From NCBI GenBank assembly GCA_947471745.1, contig CANJKZ010000934.1, positions 842,001-906,000 of the forward strand: a DNA stretch of 64,000 bases, in the 5' to 3' direction. Under the pieces are notes generated by a model. It searched no databases and was not told the DNA's origin. It saw nothing but the letters and a program-made list of their open reading frames with translations. This document shows positions 1 through 10,200 of the stretch, one piece after another; position 1 is the first letter of the stretch; each line of letters begins with the position of its first letter. The DNA is from Closterium sp. Naga37s-1 (lineage: Eukaryota; Streptophyta; Zygnematophyceae; Desmidiales; Closteriaceae). The position numbers were made by a program, and so were the translations under genes.

Positions 1-2
1 CT

Positions 3-3000
3 CCTGAGTTCCCCAACTGGGCAGAATTACTTAGGCGTGATGTACCTATCTTTGATCTTGACTATGAGGCAATTCTTGCTGCTATGTATGCCTTGTCTGT
101 TAGTGCTGAGAGTGACTGCTACTTGTGTGTGCCGCCGGATCCTGGTATAGCCCCTGGTATAGCCCCTGCAGCACTAGGTGCTTGTGAGTCTGCTCCCCTT
201 GGTACTGCGCCTGCACAGGCTTTGCACACCTTTACACTTGACTCTGGTGCTTCCTGCTGTTTCTTTCGCGACAGTACCACAGTCACTCCCCTCCCTCCAC
301 CTGTTCTTGTCTCACTGGCTGACCCCTCTGGGGGCCCGGTGCTTGCACGGTCTTCCACTGTGCCTCCGTGTCCGGCGGTCCTGTCTGGTGAGCTGTCTGG
401 TCTCCACCTCCCCTCGTTCTCTACGAACTTGGTGAGTAACGCTGTCCTCCAGGATGCGGGGGTTGACACCTTCACCCCTGGCCGGCAGCGTGTGGCGATT
501 TGCACGTGCTCCCAGACTGGTCGCCACCTGGCCACGTTTGCTCGTGCGCCAGGGTCCAGTCTCTACACCCTCACCACTGCGTCACGCTCCACCCCTTTGT
601 CTCCCCAGTTGCACGCGTCTGCTCAGGTAGTTACACAGTGTGAGTGTCGCCGGCTGTCGCACGACACTCTCCTGTGGCACCACCGCCTTGGTCACCCCTC
701 CCTGCCTCGCCTACGCAGCATGCACTCCCGCGTCCTGGTTTTTGGTCTCCCCAGGTCTCTGCCTCCCCTCCCTCCCTCGCCTGCGCCGCCCTGCATTCCC
801 TGCGTCGAGGGACGGCAGCGCGCCGCTCCTCACTCCTCCTCATTCCCTCCCACAGAGGCTCCACTGCAGACTCTCCACCTTGACGTGTGGGGCCCAGCCC
901 GCGTCCGTGGACAGGGCCACGAGCGGTACTTTCTGCTGGTTGTCGACGACTACACGCGCTACACCACAATCTTCCCCTTGCAGCGCAAAGGGGATGTCCC
1001 TGATGTTTTGATCCCCTGGATCCGCGCTACTCGTCTCCAGCTCCGCGAGCGGTTCCAGTCGGACTTTCCTGTCCTACGTCTGCACTCTGACAGAGGTGGT
1101 GAGTTCTCCTCAGACCTCTTGGCAGCCTTCTGTGCGGAGCACGGCATCCGCCAGAATTTCACGCTTCCGGCCTCTCCGCAGCAAAATGGGGTTGTTGAGC
1201 GCCGCATTGGCTTAGTCATGGAGGTCGCTCGTACCTCCATGATCCATGCGGCTGCCCCCCATTTTCTGTGGCCGTTTGCGGTCCGGTACGCCGCGCATCA
1301 GCTCAACCTTTGGCCCCGTGTCTCCTTGCCGGAGACCTCGCCCACACTGCTGTGGACGGGGAAGGTTGGCGACGCGTCGCGTTTCCGGGTCTGGGGTGCT
1401 CGTGCCTTTGTCCGCGATACCACCGCGGACAAGCTCTCCCCTCGCGCCATTCCTTGCGTCTTCCTTGGCTTTGTCCCTGACGCGCCTGGCTGGCAGTTTT
1501 ACGACCCCGCCTCGCGCCGTGTCTTTGCGTCTCAAGACGTCACCTTTGACGAGTCGGTCCCCTTTTACCGCCTCTTCCCCTACCGCACTGCTCCTCGCCC
1601 CCCCCCGCCGCTCTTTCTTGCCCCAGGTCCTCCCCAGGTAGACCCCCTTCCCGCGCCAGGTCCTGCTCCTTCAGGTGTCTCTCAGGTAGACCCCCCCGCG
1701 CCTGCGCCTGTTGAGGTCACTGGTGACTCCGGTCCTGCTGGGAGTGGTGCTGTCCCTGGGGGTGCGGAGCTTGGGGGTGCTGAGTCTGGGGGCGCTGAGC
1801 GTGTGGAGCCTGGAGGTGCCTCGTCTCGGGGTACTGCGTCTGGAGGTGCTGCGTCTGGGGGTGCTGAGCCCGTGTGTGCTGAGCCTGGGGGTGCTGCGTC
1901 TAGGGGTGAGTTGCCTGAGGGTTCTGAGACTGCTGTTACGCGGTCTCCTTGGAGTAGCCGTCTTCGTCCGCGTGTGCCCCTCACCTCCCAGCAGCTGCAC
2001 GACTGGTACGGTCGCCGTCGGCTTCCCACTTCTGCACCTCAGGGCTCTCCTACTGGTGGTTCTTCTCCTGGTGTCGCTGGTCCCGGAGGTGCTCGTACTG
2101 GGAGTACTGGAGCTGCTGGGAGTACTGGAGCTGCTGGGGCTGGTGGTGGTGCTGCTGGAGGTGCTGGAGGTGCTGGAGGTGCTGGAGCTGCTGGAGGTGC
2201 TGGAGCTGCTGGAGGTGCTGGAGCCGCTGGAGGTGCTGGAGCTGCTGGGGGTGCTGGAGCTGCTGGAGGTGCTGGAGCTGCTGGTGGCACTGCTCAGCCG
2301 CGCCTGTTCTTTGCTCCGCCGTCTCCGTCGTCTCAGCCACCACCTGACTCTGCACTTGTCCAGGTTCTCAGTCTTCCCTCGTCTACTGGTCTTTCGTTAC
2401 AGCCTGGCTCACCGCTGCCTGCTCCTTCTCCGTACACAGAGCAGCCTGGTGGCCTTGCAGAGCGTCGTGAGCCTGCGTCGCGTCCTGTCTCCCCTGTCTG
2501 TACCGGTCGTCGTGTTCCTCGTCAGAGCCAGCCGGCTGTCTCCGGCCCTCCCCTTGTAGTTCGTCGTCCTTCCTCTCCTTCTCCGCGTGTTCCTCTGCCG
2601 CCTCCCCCTGCGTCCTCGCTGCCTGTCGTTGCTGACCCTGCGTCTGACCGGTTTCGTGCTGATCACTCTACTGTCACGCGTCTGCTTGCCACTGTTGTCA
2701 CTGACCCGTCGTTTGAGTCTGCTGCTGCGTCTGCCTTAGTCACTGAGCTTGTTGCCTTTGCTGCTCACTGTCGTCTAGACTACGCCGCCAGTCTTGTTGC
2801 TGAGTCTACGTCTGTCTGTCCTCCGTCCGTCGGGGGTGAGTGTGCTCTTGGCACGGACGTCCTTGAGGACAGGCAGGAGGACCTTGAGTGTCTTGCAGCC
2901 GCTGCGCCTCATCTCGTATCCATGCTGCTTGCCCCTGAGGGAGACCCGGATGCACCAGACATCCCTACCCCGCGCTCTTACGCTGAGGCGATCGCGGGTG

Positions 3001-3950
3001 AGTACTCCTCTCAGTGGCAGACAGCCATGGACGCAGAGATGGCATCCTGGAAGTCCACAGGCACCTACGTCGACGAGGTTCCCCCTCCTGGGGCGAACAT
3101 TGTCAGTGGCATGTGGATTTTCAGGGTGAAGCGGCCGCCAGGTTCTTCGCCTGTCTTCAAGGCTCGTTACGTGGATCGAGGCTTCAGTCAGCGAGAGGGA
3201 GTTGACTTCTTCCAGACCTTCTCCCCCACCCCGAAGATGACCACTCTTCGGGTGCTGCTGCACGTTGCCGCTCAGCGTGACTACGAGCTTCACTCTCTTG
3301 ACTTCAGCACAGCCTTCTTACAGGGCAGCCTGCACGAGGAGATTTGGCTGCGCCGCCCTCCTGGCTTCACTGGGTCGTTCCCTCCTGGTACCCAGTGGAG
3401 CCTCCGGCGGCCGGTCTACGGTCTCCGCCAGGCGCCACGTGAGTGGCACGACACACTGAGGACGACACTTGCGGCTCTTGGGTTTGCTCCGTCGACTGCT
3501 GACCCGTCGCTGTTTTTGCGCACCGACACTTCGCTGCCGCCGTTCTACGTTCTCGTGTACGTCGACGACTTGGTCTTTGCTACTGCTGACACTGAGGCTC
3601 TCGCCCTGGTGAAGTCGGAGCTGCAGAAGAGACACACGTGCACAGACCTGGGTGAACTGCGCAGCTACCTTGGCTTGCAGATCACCCGGGACAGAGCACG
3701 CCGCACCATCACACTGACTCAGTCACACATGGTGCAGCAGGTCCTTCAGCGCTTCGGCTTCACCTGGTCCTCAGCACAGGCCACTCCTCTGGCTACAGGT
3801 CACTCGCTCTCAGCTCCACCTTCGGACGAGTCCGTAGAGTCGAGTGGTCCTTACCCAGAGTTAGTGGGCTGCCTCATGTACCTGATGACTTGTACTCGTC
3901 CTGACCTTGCGTACCCTCTGTCAAACATTATACATGTTCATATTGTGTAG
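3..3950 (+). CDS. Copia-A gag-pol polyprotein, 5'-partial and interrupted
   Basis: Open from the window edge in frame 3, beginning in the gag C-terminus. The Met at 84 is internal. Visible motifs: aspartic protease DSGAS near nt 240; integrase zinc motif WHHRLGHPS (about 676) with CIPC (about 793); integrase core D in LDVWGP (about 880), D in HSDRGGEF (about 1085) and E in NGVVERR (about 1186); RT from about 3049 with catalytic YVDDLVFA (about 3558). A Gly/Ala repeat linker (2100-2290) separates integrase and RT. The last codons, after AYPL, come from the Copia-B LTR and end at a stop there. Apart from the insertion I see no frameshift, so this copy looked intact when hit. A D replaces the A of the sister copies in FKARYVxRGFSQ. 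Confidence 0.93.
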   Translation, partial: PEFPNWAELLRRDVPIFDLDYEAILAAMYALSVSAESDCYLCVPPDPGIAPGIAPAALGACESAPLGTAPAQALHTFTLDSGASCCFFRDSTTVTPLPPPVLVSLADPSGGPVLARSSTVPPCPAVLSGELSGLHLPSFSTNLVSNAVLQDAGVDTFTPGRQRVAICTCSQTGRHLATFARAPGSSLYTLTTASRSTPLSPQLHASAQVVTQCECRRLSHDTLLWHHRLGHPSLPRLRSMHSRVLVFGLPRSLPPLPPSPAPPCIPCVEGRQRAAPHSSSFPPTEAPLQTLHLDVWGPARVRGQGHERYFLLVVDDYTRYTTIFPLQRKGDVPDVLIPWIRATRLQLRERFQSDFPVLRLHSDRGGEFSSDLLAAFCAEHGIRQNFTLPASPQQNGVVERRIGLVMEVARTSMIHAAAPHFLWPFAVRYAAHQLNLWPRVSLPETSPTLLWTGKVGDASRFRVWGARAFVRDTTADKLSPRAIPCVFLGFVPDAPGWQFYDPASRRVFASQDVTFDESVPFYRLFPYRTAPRPPPPLFLAPGPPQVDPLPAPGPAPSGVSQVDPPAPAPVEVTGDSGPAGSGAVPGGAELGGAESGGAERVEPGGASSRGTASGGAASGGAEPVCAEPGGAASRGELPEGSETAVTRSPWSSRLRPRVPLTSQQLHDWYGRRRLPTSAPQGSPTGGSSPGVAGPGGARTGSTGAAGSTGAAGAGGGAAGGAGGAGGAGAAGGAGAAGGAGAAGGAGAAGGAGAAGGAGAAGGTAQPRLFFAPPSPSSQPPPDSALVQVLSLPSSTGLSLQPGSPLPAPSPYTEQPGGLAERREPASRPVSPVCTGRRVPRQSQPAVSGPPLVVRRPSSPSPRVPLPPPPASSLPVVADPASDRFRADHSTVTRLLATVVTDPSFESAAASALVTELVAFAAHCRLDYAASLVAESTSVCPPSVGGECALGTDVLEDRQEDLECLAAAAPHLVSMLLAPEGDPDAPDIPTPRSYAEAIAGEYSSQWQTAMDAEMASWKSTGTYVDEVPPPGANIVSGMWIFRVKRPPGSSPVFKARYVDRGFSQREGVDFFQTFSPTPKMTTLRVLLHVAAQRDYELHSLDFSTAFLQGSLHEEIWLRRPPGFTGSFPPGTQWSLRRPVYGLRQAPREWHDTLRTTLAALGFAPSTADPSLFLRTDTSLPPFYVLVYVDDLVFATADTEALALVKSELQKRHTCTDLGELRSYLGLQITRDRARRTITLTQSHMVQQVLQRFGFTWSSAQATPLATGHSLSAPPSDESVESSGPYPELVGCLMYLMTCTRPDLAYPLSNIIHVHIV
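2100..2290 (+). repeat. Gly/Ala-coding minisatellite in the Copia-A integrase-RT linker
   Basis: Tandem copies of a GCTGGAGGTGCT-like unit encode a GAAGGAGAAGG-type linker. Equivalent arrays of different length sit at the same place in Copia-B and Copia-E, so the linker changes length by repeat slippage without breaking the frame. Confidence 0.85.
3914..3918. repeat. Target site duplication, left (CCCTC)
   Basis: CCCTC directly precedes the TG start of the left LTR and recurs at 10847-10851 after the CA end of the right LTR. Copia integrases produce 5-bp duplications. Confidence 0.95.
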
Positions 3951-4056
3951 GCTATAGTGGGTTTAGCCTTAGGGGGTACAACATTGCTAGGGTTTCCTAC
4001 TTGTATCACCCTACTGCCTAGTTTCACACATTCTCGTTCAGTTCTACATTCTAACA
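3919..4056 (+). repeat. Copia-B 5' LTR (138 bp)
   Basis: Begins TGTCAAACATTATAC and ends CATTCTAACA. Matches 10709-10846 at 137 of 138 positions. Confidence 0.97.
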
Positions 4057-4070
4057 TGGTATCACAAGCC
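4057..4070 (+). other. Primer binding site, initiator-Met-tRNA type
   Basis: TGGTATCACAAGCC follows the LTR directly. It matches the usual plant copia site TGGTATCAGAGCC except at two positions. Confidence 0.85.
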
Positions 4071-4106
4071 TAGGTTGCTACCTAGGACCGCTTTCTCCTA
4101 AGGGCC

Positions 4107-5100
4107 CACTATTCCGCTAGAAGCGCCCTCGTGCGCCCTACCTTACGTGCGCCCTCGTGCGCCTTTCTATACTCGTGCGCCCTCGTGCGCCCTCGTGCGC
4201 CCTACCTTACGTGCGCCCTCGTGCGCCCCCGTGCGACCCGCCCTTCGGTCTGCCCGCGTGCCGTCCTGCAGCCCTCGCGCTGCCTCCTGCAAGCTAGTAC
4301 GGCCCTCGAGCCGCCCCTGCAGGTCCGTCAGGCCCCCGAGCCGCCTCTGCAGACCCGTCAGGCCCCCCCGAGCCGCCTCTGCAGGCCCGTCAGGCCCGAG
4401 AGCCGCCCCTGCAGCCAGCGCGCTGCCCTGCCGAGCCGCGTGTCGCCCGTGGGCGCTGCCTCTGCCCCGTCGCGCTGCCTTGGGGAGCCGCGCGCGACCC
4501 CCGCTGTCCCGTCGCGTCGCCCTGGGGAGCCGCGCTCGGCCCCCGCTACCCCGTCGCGACGCCCTGGGGAGCCGCGCTCGGCCCCCCGCTGCCCTGTCGC
4601 GACGTCCTGGGGAGCCGCGCTCGGCCCCCGCTGACCCGTCGCGACGCCCTAGGGAGCCGCGCGCGACCCCCCGCTGCCCCGTCGCGACGCCCTGGGGAGC
4701 CGCGCGCGGCCCCCCCCCCCCCCCCCCCCCCCCCGCTGCCCCGTCGCGCTCTGCCAAACCCTAAAATAAATAATTAATAAAAAAAAAAAAGGGGAGCAGC
4801 TGCCCCTGGCCCCTGGAGCAGCCGCCCCTGGAGCAGCTGCCCCTGCAGCAGCCGCCCCTGCAGCAGCTGCCCCTGCAGCAGCCGCCCCTGGACCTCTGCA
4901 GCCGCCCCTGGCCCCTGGAGCAGCCGCCCCTGCAGCTGCCGCGGAGCCCTCGCCCTGCAGTGGTAGCGGCCTCGCCGTTACCACCGTCGTACGCCTGCCC
5001 TTCTCGCCACTGGTGAGCACTGCCCTGCCCGTATTGCTGTTACTGCTGCTCCTGCTGCTACTACTCTTTCTACTTCTACTGCTGCTCCTGGCGTGGCCAG
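4107..5100 (+). repeat. Copia-B leader: GC-rich tandem repeats, C-tract and A-tract, no N-terminal gag
   Basis: The leader holds short repeats of a GTGCGCCCTC type (4120-4230), then about six units of roughly 40 bp built on GTCGCGACGCCCTGGGGAG (4490-4740), a C-run at 4711-4733, an A-run at 4780-4790 and CAGCCGCCCCTG repeats (4800-4960). Open frames here are low-complexity Pro/Arg or Gly/Ala and are not credible proteins. In Copia-E the corresponding interval encodes a ~250-residue gag N-terminal domain that is missing here. Confidence 0.75.
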
Positions 5101-7209
5101 ATGCAGCTCCAGCGCCGTCCGCGTGAGTCCCTCACGCCCCAACAGCTTCGTGAGTGGTATGCTGGTTGGGGTTGTAGGGGTGGCCGCGTTGCTGCTACTA
5201 CTACTGCTGCTACTACTACTACTGCTGCTCCTGGCGGTGGCCAGATGCAGCTCCCGCGACGTCCGAGTGAGTCCCTCACGCCCCAGCAGCTTCGTGAGTG
5301 GTACGCTCAGCGTGGAGGGTCACGGGGTACTGCTCGCTGCCCGTACGTCATTCGCACTGGTGCTCGGACTGGTCAGCCTTGCGGGACGTTTGGTCACACA
5401 GAGTCCCGCTGCTTTGCCCGTCTGAGCGACGCCTGGCGTACAGAGTTTGGCGACGCGGCTGAGCTCCCCGACTGGGTGGAGCTGCTTAGGCAGAGGGTAG
5501 ATATCTATGCTCTTGACTATGATGCTATCCTCACTGCCATGTATGCATTTCCTACTAGTGCTGAGAGTGCCTGTCACCTGTGTGTGCCGCCTGACCCCGG
5601 TATCCAGTCTGCTGCTCTAGGTACTGGTGAGGCTGCTGCACTAGGTGCTCGTGTGTCTGTTGCCCCAGGTGCTGGTGAGGCTGCTGCTCTAGGTACTCGT
5701 GAGTCTGCGCCCTCTGGTACTGCGTCTACTGAGGCACTGCACACCTTCACACTGGACTCAGGCGCTTCCCGCTGTTTCTTTCGTGACCGCACTGCCTTTG
5801 AGCAGCTTGCTCGGCCGGTTGCAGTCTCCCTCGCTGACCCCTCTGGGGGTCCGGTCATTGCGACCTCCTCTACTGTTCTCCCTTGTCCTGCGGTCCCGTC
5901 GGGCACTCTGTCGGGTCTCTACCTCCCCTCGTTCTCTACGAACTTGGTGGCGGGTAGTGCGCTCCAGGACGGGGGTGTCCACCAGTTTACCCCTGCCTAC
6001 GAGCGTGTGACACACTGCACGTGCGCTCGGACGGGCCGCCACCTGGCTACCTTCACTCGGCAGCCGGGGTCGGACCTGTACACACTGACCACTGAGTCCC
6101 CACAGGTAGCTGCGTCTGCGTCTGCGTCAGGTCAGCTGTCTGCCCCCTGCTCGTGTCGCTCTCTGGCACACGAGACTGTCCTCTGGCACCACCGTCTTGG
6201 TCACCCGTCAGTGCAGCGCCTTCGTGCCATGCACAACCGGTACCTTGTCTCTGGTCTTCCCAGGGTTCTCCCTCCACTCCCACCCTCGCCTGCTCCTCCC
6301 TGCCTTCCCTGTGTCGAGGGGCGGCAGCGCGCCGCTCCTCACTCCTCCTCGTTTCCCCCGACGACTGCTCCCTTGCAGACGCTCCACATGGACGTGTGGG
6401 GCCCAGCCCGCGTCCGTGGACAGGGTCAGGAGAGGTACTTCCTGATCGTTGTTGACGACTACTCGCGCTACACCACGGTCTTCCCCTTGCGCACCAAGGG
6501 TGAGGTCCCTGATGTTTTGATCCCTTGGATCCGCGCTTCTCGTCTCCAGCTCAGTGAGCGGTTCCACTCGGACTTTCCTGTCCTGCGTCTGCACTCTGAC
6601 AGAGGTGTTGAGTTCTCCTCTGACCTCTTGGCAGCCTACTGTGCGGAGCACGGCATCCGCCAGTCGTTCACGCTTCCGGCCTCTCCACAGCAGAATGGGG
6701 TTGCTGAGCGCCGCATTGGTTTGGTCATGGAGGTCGCTCGTACCTCCTTGATCCATGCGGCTGCCCCCCACTTTCTGTGGCCGTTTGCGGTCCGATACGC
6801 TGCGCATCAGCTCAACCTCTGGCCCCGTGTCTCCGTTCCGGAGACTTCGCCGACACTGCGTTGGACGGGAGAGGTTGGCGATGCGTCGCGTTTTCGGGTC
6901 TGGGGATCCCGAGCTTTTGTTCGCGATACGTTCGCGGACAAGCTCTCCTCCCGCGCTGTTCCCTGTGTCTTCCTTGGCTTTGTCCCGGACGCGTCTGGTT
7001 GGCAGTTTTACCACCCCACCTCGCGCCGTGTCCTGCCCTCTCAGGACGTCACTTTTGACGAGTCCGTGCCCTACTACCGCCTCTTCCCCTACCGCACTGC
7101 CCCGCTCCCCCCCCCGGCTCTCTTCCTCGCGCCAGGTGCTGCTGTGGTAGACCCCCCTCCCCCCTCAGGGTGCCGCTCCCTCAGGTGTGTCCCAGGTAGA
7201 CCCGGTTGA
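5101..7209 (+). CDS. Copia-B gag C-terminus, protease and integrase
   Basis: Starts at the ATG at 5101 after a run of CTG/CTA repeats. It opens with two tandem copies of a SLTPQQLREWY module, then an atypical Cys/His cluster (C near 5340, PCGTFGHTESRCF), protease DSGASRCFF (about 5755), integrase WHHRLGHPS (about 6185) and CLPC, and core residues in MDVWGP (about 6390), HSDRGVEF (about 6595; the usual second G of RGGEF is V) and NGVAERR (about 6695). The frame is lost in a C-rich stretch at 7150-7168: alignment to Copia-A and Copia-E shows one extra base, after which the product reads 15 or so wrong residues to a stop at 7209. RT continues in the next frame. Role: particle formation, polyprotein cleavage and cDNA integration. 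Confidence 0.9.
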   Translation: MQLQRRPRESLTPQQLREWYAGWGCRGGRVAATTTAATTTTAAPGGGQMQLPRRPSESLTPQQLREWYAQRGGSRGTARCPYVIRTGARTGQPCGTFGHTESRCFARLSDAWRTEFGDAAELPDWVELLRQRVDIYALDYDAILTAMYAFPTSAESACHLCVPPDPGIQSAALGTGEAAALGARVSVAPGAGEAAALGTRESAPSGTASTEALHTFTLDSGASRCFFRDRTAFEQLARPVAVSLADPSGGPVIATSSTVLPCPAVPSGTLSGLYLPSFSTNLVAGSALQDGGVHQFTPAYERVTHCTCARTGRHLATFTRQPGSDLYTLTTESPQVAASASASGQLSAPCSCRSLAHETVLWHHRLGHPSVQRLRAMHNRYLVSGLPRVLPPLPPSPAPPCLPCVEGRQRAAPHSSSFPPTTAPLQTLHMDVWGPARVRGQGQERYFLIVVDDYSRYTTVFPLRTKGEVPDVLIPWIRASRLQLSERFHSDFPVLRLHSDRGVEFSSDLLAAYCAEHGIRQSFTLPASPQQNGVAERRIGLVMEVARTSLIHAAAPHFLWPFAVRYAAHQLNLWPRVSVPETSPTLRWTGEVGDASRFRVWGSRAFVRDTFADKLSSRAVPCVFLGFVPDASGWQFYHPTSRRVLPSQDVTFDESVPYYRLFPYRTAPLPPPALFLAPGAAVVDPPPPSGCRSLRCVPGRPG

Positions 7210-10200
7210 GCCTGTCGAGGTAGCTGTCGACTCTCGTCCTGCCAGGGGTGCTGAGCCTGAGCGTGCGGAGCCTGGGGTTGCGGAGTCTGGGGGTGCTGAG
7301 CCTGGGGGTGCGGGGTCTGGGGGTGCGGAGCCTGCAGGTGCTGAGTCTGGGGGTGCTGAGCCTGGGGGTGCGGAGCCTGCGGGTGCTGAGTCTGGAGGTG
7401 CTGAGCCTGGGGGTGCTGAGCCTGGGAGTGCTACGTCTGAGAGTACTGAGCCTGAGCGTGCTGCACCTGGGGGAGGCCTCTCCTCGCAGCAGCTGCGTGA
7501 GTGGTACTTACAGTACTGCAGCCTCAGGAGAGGTGCTTCTGGAGCTCGGAGTGGTGCCGGAGCTGGTGCTAGTGCTTCCCCTCCTAGGCGGGAGCTGCCC
7601 TCTCCCCAGCAGCTCCGAGAGTGGTACGCTAGGCGCTGCAGTCTCCGGAGTGGCGCTCCCGGTGTCGTGGACTCTGGAGCTTCTGGAGTTACTGGAGGTG
7701 CTGCTGCTGCTGGCGGTGCGGCTGGCGCTGCTGGAGGTGCTGCTGGTGCTGCTGGAGCTGCTGGAGGTACTGCTGCTGCTGGAGGTGCTGCTGGCGCTGC
7801 TGGAGGTACTACTGGTTCTGGTGCTGCTGGAGCTGCTGGAGGTGCTGCTGCTGCTGGCGGTGCGGCTGGCGCTGCTGGAGGTGCTGCAGGTGCTGCTGGC
7901 GCTGCTGGAGGTGCTACTGGTGCTGGAGCTACTGGAGCTGCTGGTGGTACTGCTGCTGCTGGCGGTGCTGCTGGCGCTGCTGGAGGTGCTGCTGGTACTG
8001 GTGCTGCTGGAGCTGCTGGAGGTGCTGCTGCTGCTGGTGGTGCTGCTGGCACTGCTAGAGGTGCTGCTGGTACTGGAGCTGCTGGGGACCCTGCTGCTGC
8101 TGGCGGTGCTGCTGGAGCTGCTGGGACTGGCCCTGCTGAGGGGGTTGGAGCTGGAGGTGCTGAGCGGCCACGGCCGTACTACGTTCCGCTCCTTCAGCAG
8201 GTTCTTGGCCTTCCGCCCTCTCCTGGTCCTACTCCTCCCCTACTGAGTCCACCGCTTGTCCAGTCGCAGTCACAGTTACAGCCAGTCTCTCCACTTCCTG
8301 GTCCTTCTCCCTACACTGCGCCGACGGGAGGTCTTACGGAGCGTCGTGAGCCTGAGTCTCGTCCTCCGTCGCCTGAGACTCGTCCAGAGTCGTCTGAGTC
8401 GCGTCCAGAGTCGCCTGTCCGCGCTGTCCGCGCTGGTCGTCGTGTTCCACGTCAGCGTCCTCCTCCTGTCCTTGGCACTCACTATATGACCATGCGTCCC
8501 TCTACTGCTCCACAGCGTGTCCCACTGCCGTCTCCACCAGCGTCCTCTCTTCCTGCTCTTGCTGACCCGGAGTCTGACTCTCTTCGTGCTGCCAGTCCTA
8601 CTGTCCCGCGTCTCCTTGCCACTGCTGTCACTGACCCTTCCTTTGAGTCCTCTGCTGCGTCTTCTCTAGTCGCTGAGCTTGTTGACTTTGCTGCTGCCTG
8701 TCGTCTAGACTACGCCGCTAGCCTTGTTGCTGAGTCTGAGTCTGAGTCTGTCTGTCCTCCGTCTGTTGGGGGTGAGTGTGCTCTTGGCACGGACGTCCTT
8801 GAGGACAGACAGGAGGAGTTTGAGTGCTTTGCCGCTGCTTTGCCTCATCTCGTGTCCATGCTAGTTGCCCCTGAGGGAGACCCGGATGCACCAGACATCC
8901 CGACCCCACGCTCCTACGCAGAGGCGATGGAGGGTCCCTACTCCTCTCAGTGGCAGACAGCCATGGACGCAGAGATGGCTTCCTGGAAGTCCACAGGCAC
9001 CTACGTCGACGAGGTTCCCCCACCTGGGGCGAACATCGTCAGTGGCATGTGGATTTTCAGGGTGAAGCGGCCGCCGGGTTCTCCGCCTGTCTTCAAGGCG
9101 CGTTACGTTGCACGAGGCTTCAGTCAGCGAGAGGGAGTTGACTTCTTCCAGACCTTCTCCCCGACCCCGAAGATGACCACTCTTCGGGTTCTACTGCACG
9201 TCGCTGCTCAGCGTGACTACGAGCTCCACTCTCTTGACTTCAGCACTGCGTTCTTACAGGGCAGCCTGCACGAGGAGATCTGGCTGCGCCGCCCACCTGG
9301 CTTCACTGGGTCGTTCCCTCCTGGTACCCAGTGGAGCCTCCGGCGGCCAGTCTACGGTCTCCGCCAGGCACCCCGTGAGTGGCACGACACTCTGAGGACT
9401 ACTCTTGCTGCTCTTGGGTTTGCTCCTTCTACTGCTGACCCGTCGCTGTTTCTACGCACCGACACCACTCTGCCGCCGTTCTACGTTCTTGTTTACGTAG
9501 ACGACTTGGTCTTTGCTACTGCTGACACTGAGGCACTCGCCCACGTGAAGTCGGAGCTACAGAAGAGACACACGTGCACAGACCTGGGTGAGCTGACAAG
9601 CTATCTTGGCTTGCGGATCACCCGGGACAGAGCACAGCGCACCATCACCTTGACTCAGTCACACATGGTGCAGCAGGTCCTTCAGCGCTTCCGCTTCACG
9701 TACTCCTCGCCTCAGCCCACTCCTCTGCCTACCGGTCACTCGCTCTCAGCTCTGCCTTCGGATGAGTCCGTAGAGCCGAGTGGCCCGTATCCAGAGCTTA
9801 TGGGCTGCCTCATGTACCTGATGACCTGCACTCGACCTGACCTGGCATACCCTCTTAGCATCCTAGCACGCTATGTCGCTCCCGGCCGTCACCGGAAGGA
9901 GCACATGGATGCCGCTAAGAGGGTGTTGCGCTACTTGTGCAGTACGTCGGGCATGGGGCTCGTGCTTGGAGGTCGGAGCGACGTTGTCCTCACGGGTCAC
10001 TCAGACGCTTCTTGGGCTGACGACCAGGCTACGCAGCGGTCGTCTCAGGGTTACACCTTCAGCCTTGGCTCTGGTTCAGTTTCTTGGCGTTCTACTCGCT
10101 CTTCTTCTGTTCTCAGCTCCAGTTGTGAGGCTGAGATCTACGCCACAGCCATGGCTGCACAGGAGTTACGCTGGCTCACCTACCTGCTGACCGACCTGGG

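Larger units (their letters stand above)
1..3918 (+). mobile_element. Copia-A retrotransposon, left part (continues at 10847)
   Basis: Left portion of a Ty1/copia element whose 5' LTR and gag start lie outside the window. The domain order protease, integrase, reverse transcriptase, RNase H is the copia order. The element is cut inside the RT-RNase H connection by Copia-B, which duplicated CCCTC (3914-3918 and 10847-10851). Taking one CCCTC copy, the frame resumes exactly at 10852, so the interruption is a clean nested insertion and not decay. Protein similarity to Copia-B and Copia-E puts all three in one family. Confidence 0.95.

Noticed and set aside
4131..4764. Pro/Arg-rich frames in the Copia-B leader
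   Set aside because: GC-rich tandem repeat with no stops in several frames and no similarity to gag.
7165..8052. Minus-strand Pro/Ala frame opposite the Copia-B linker
   Set aside because: Antisense of a Gly/Ala-coding repeat; no independent protein features.
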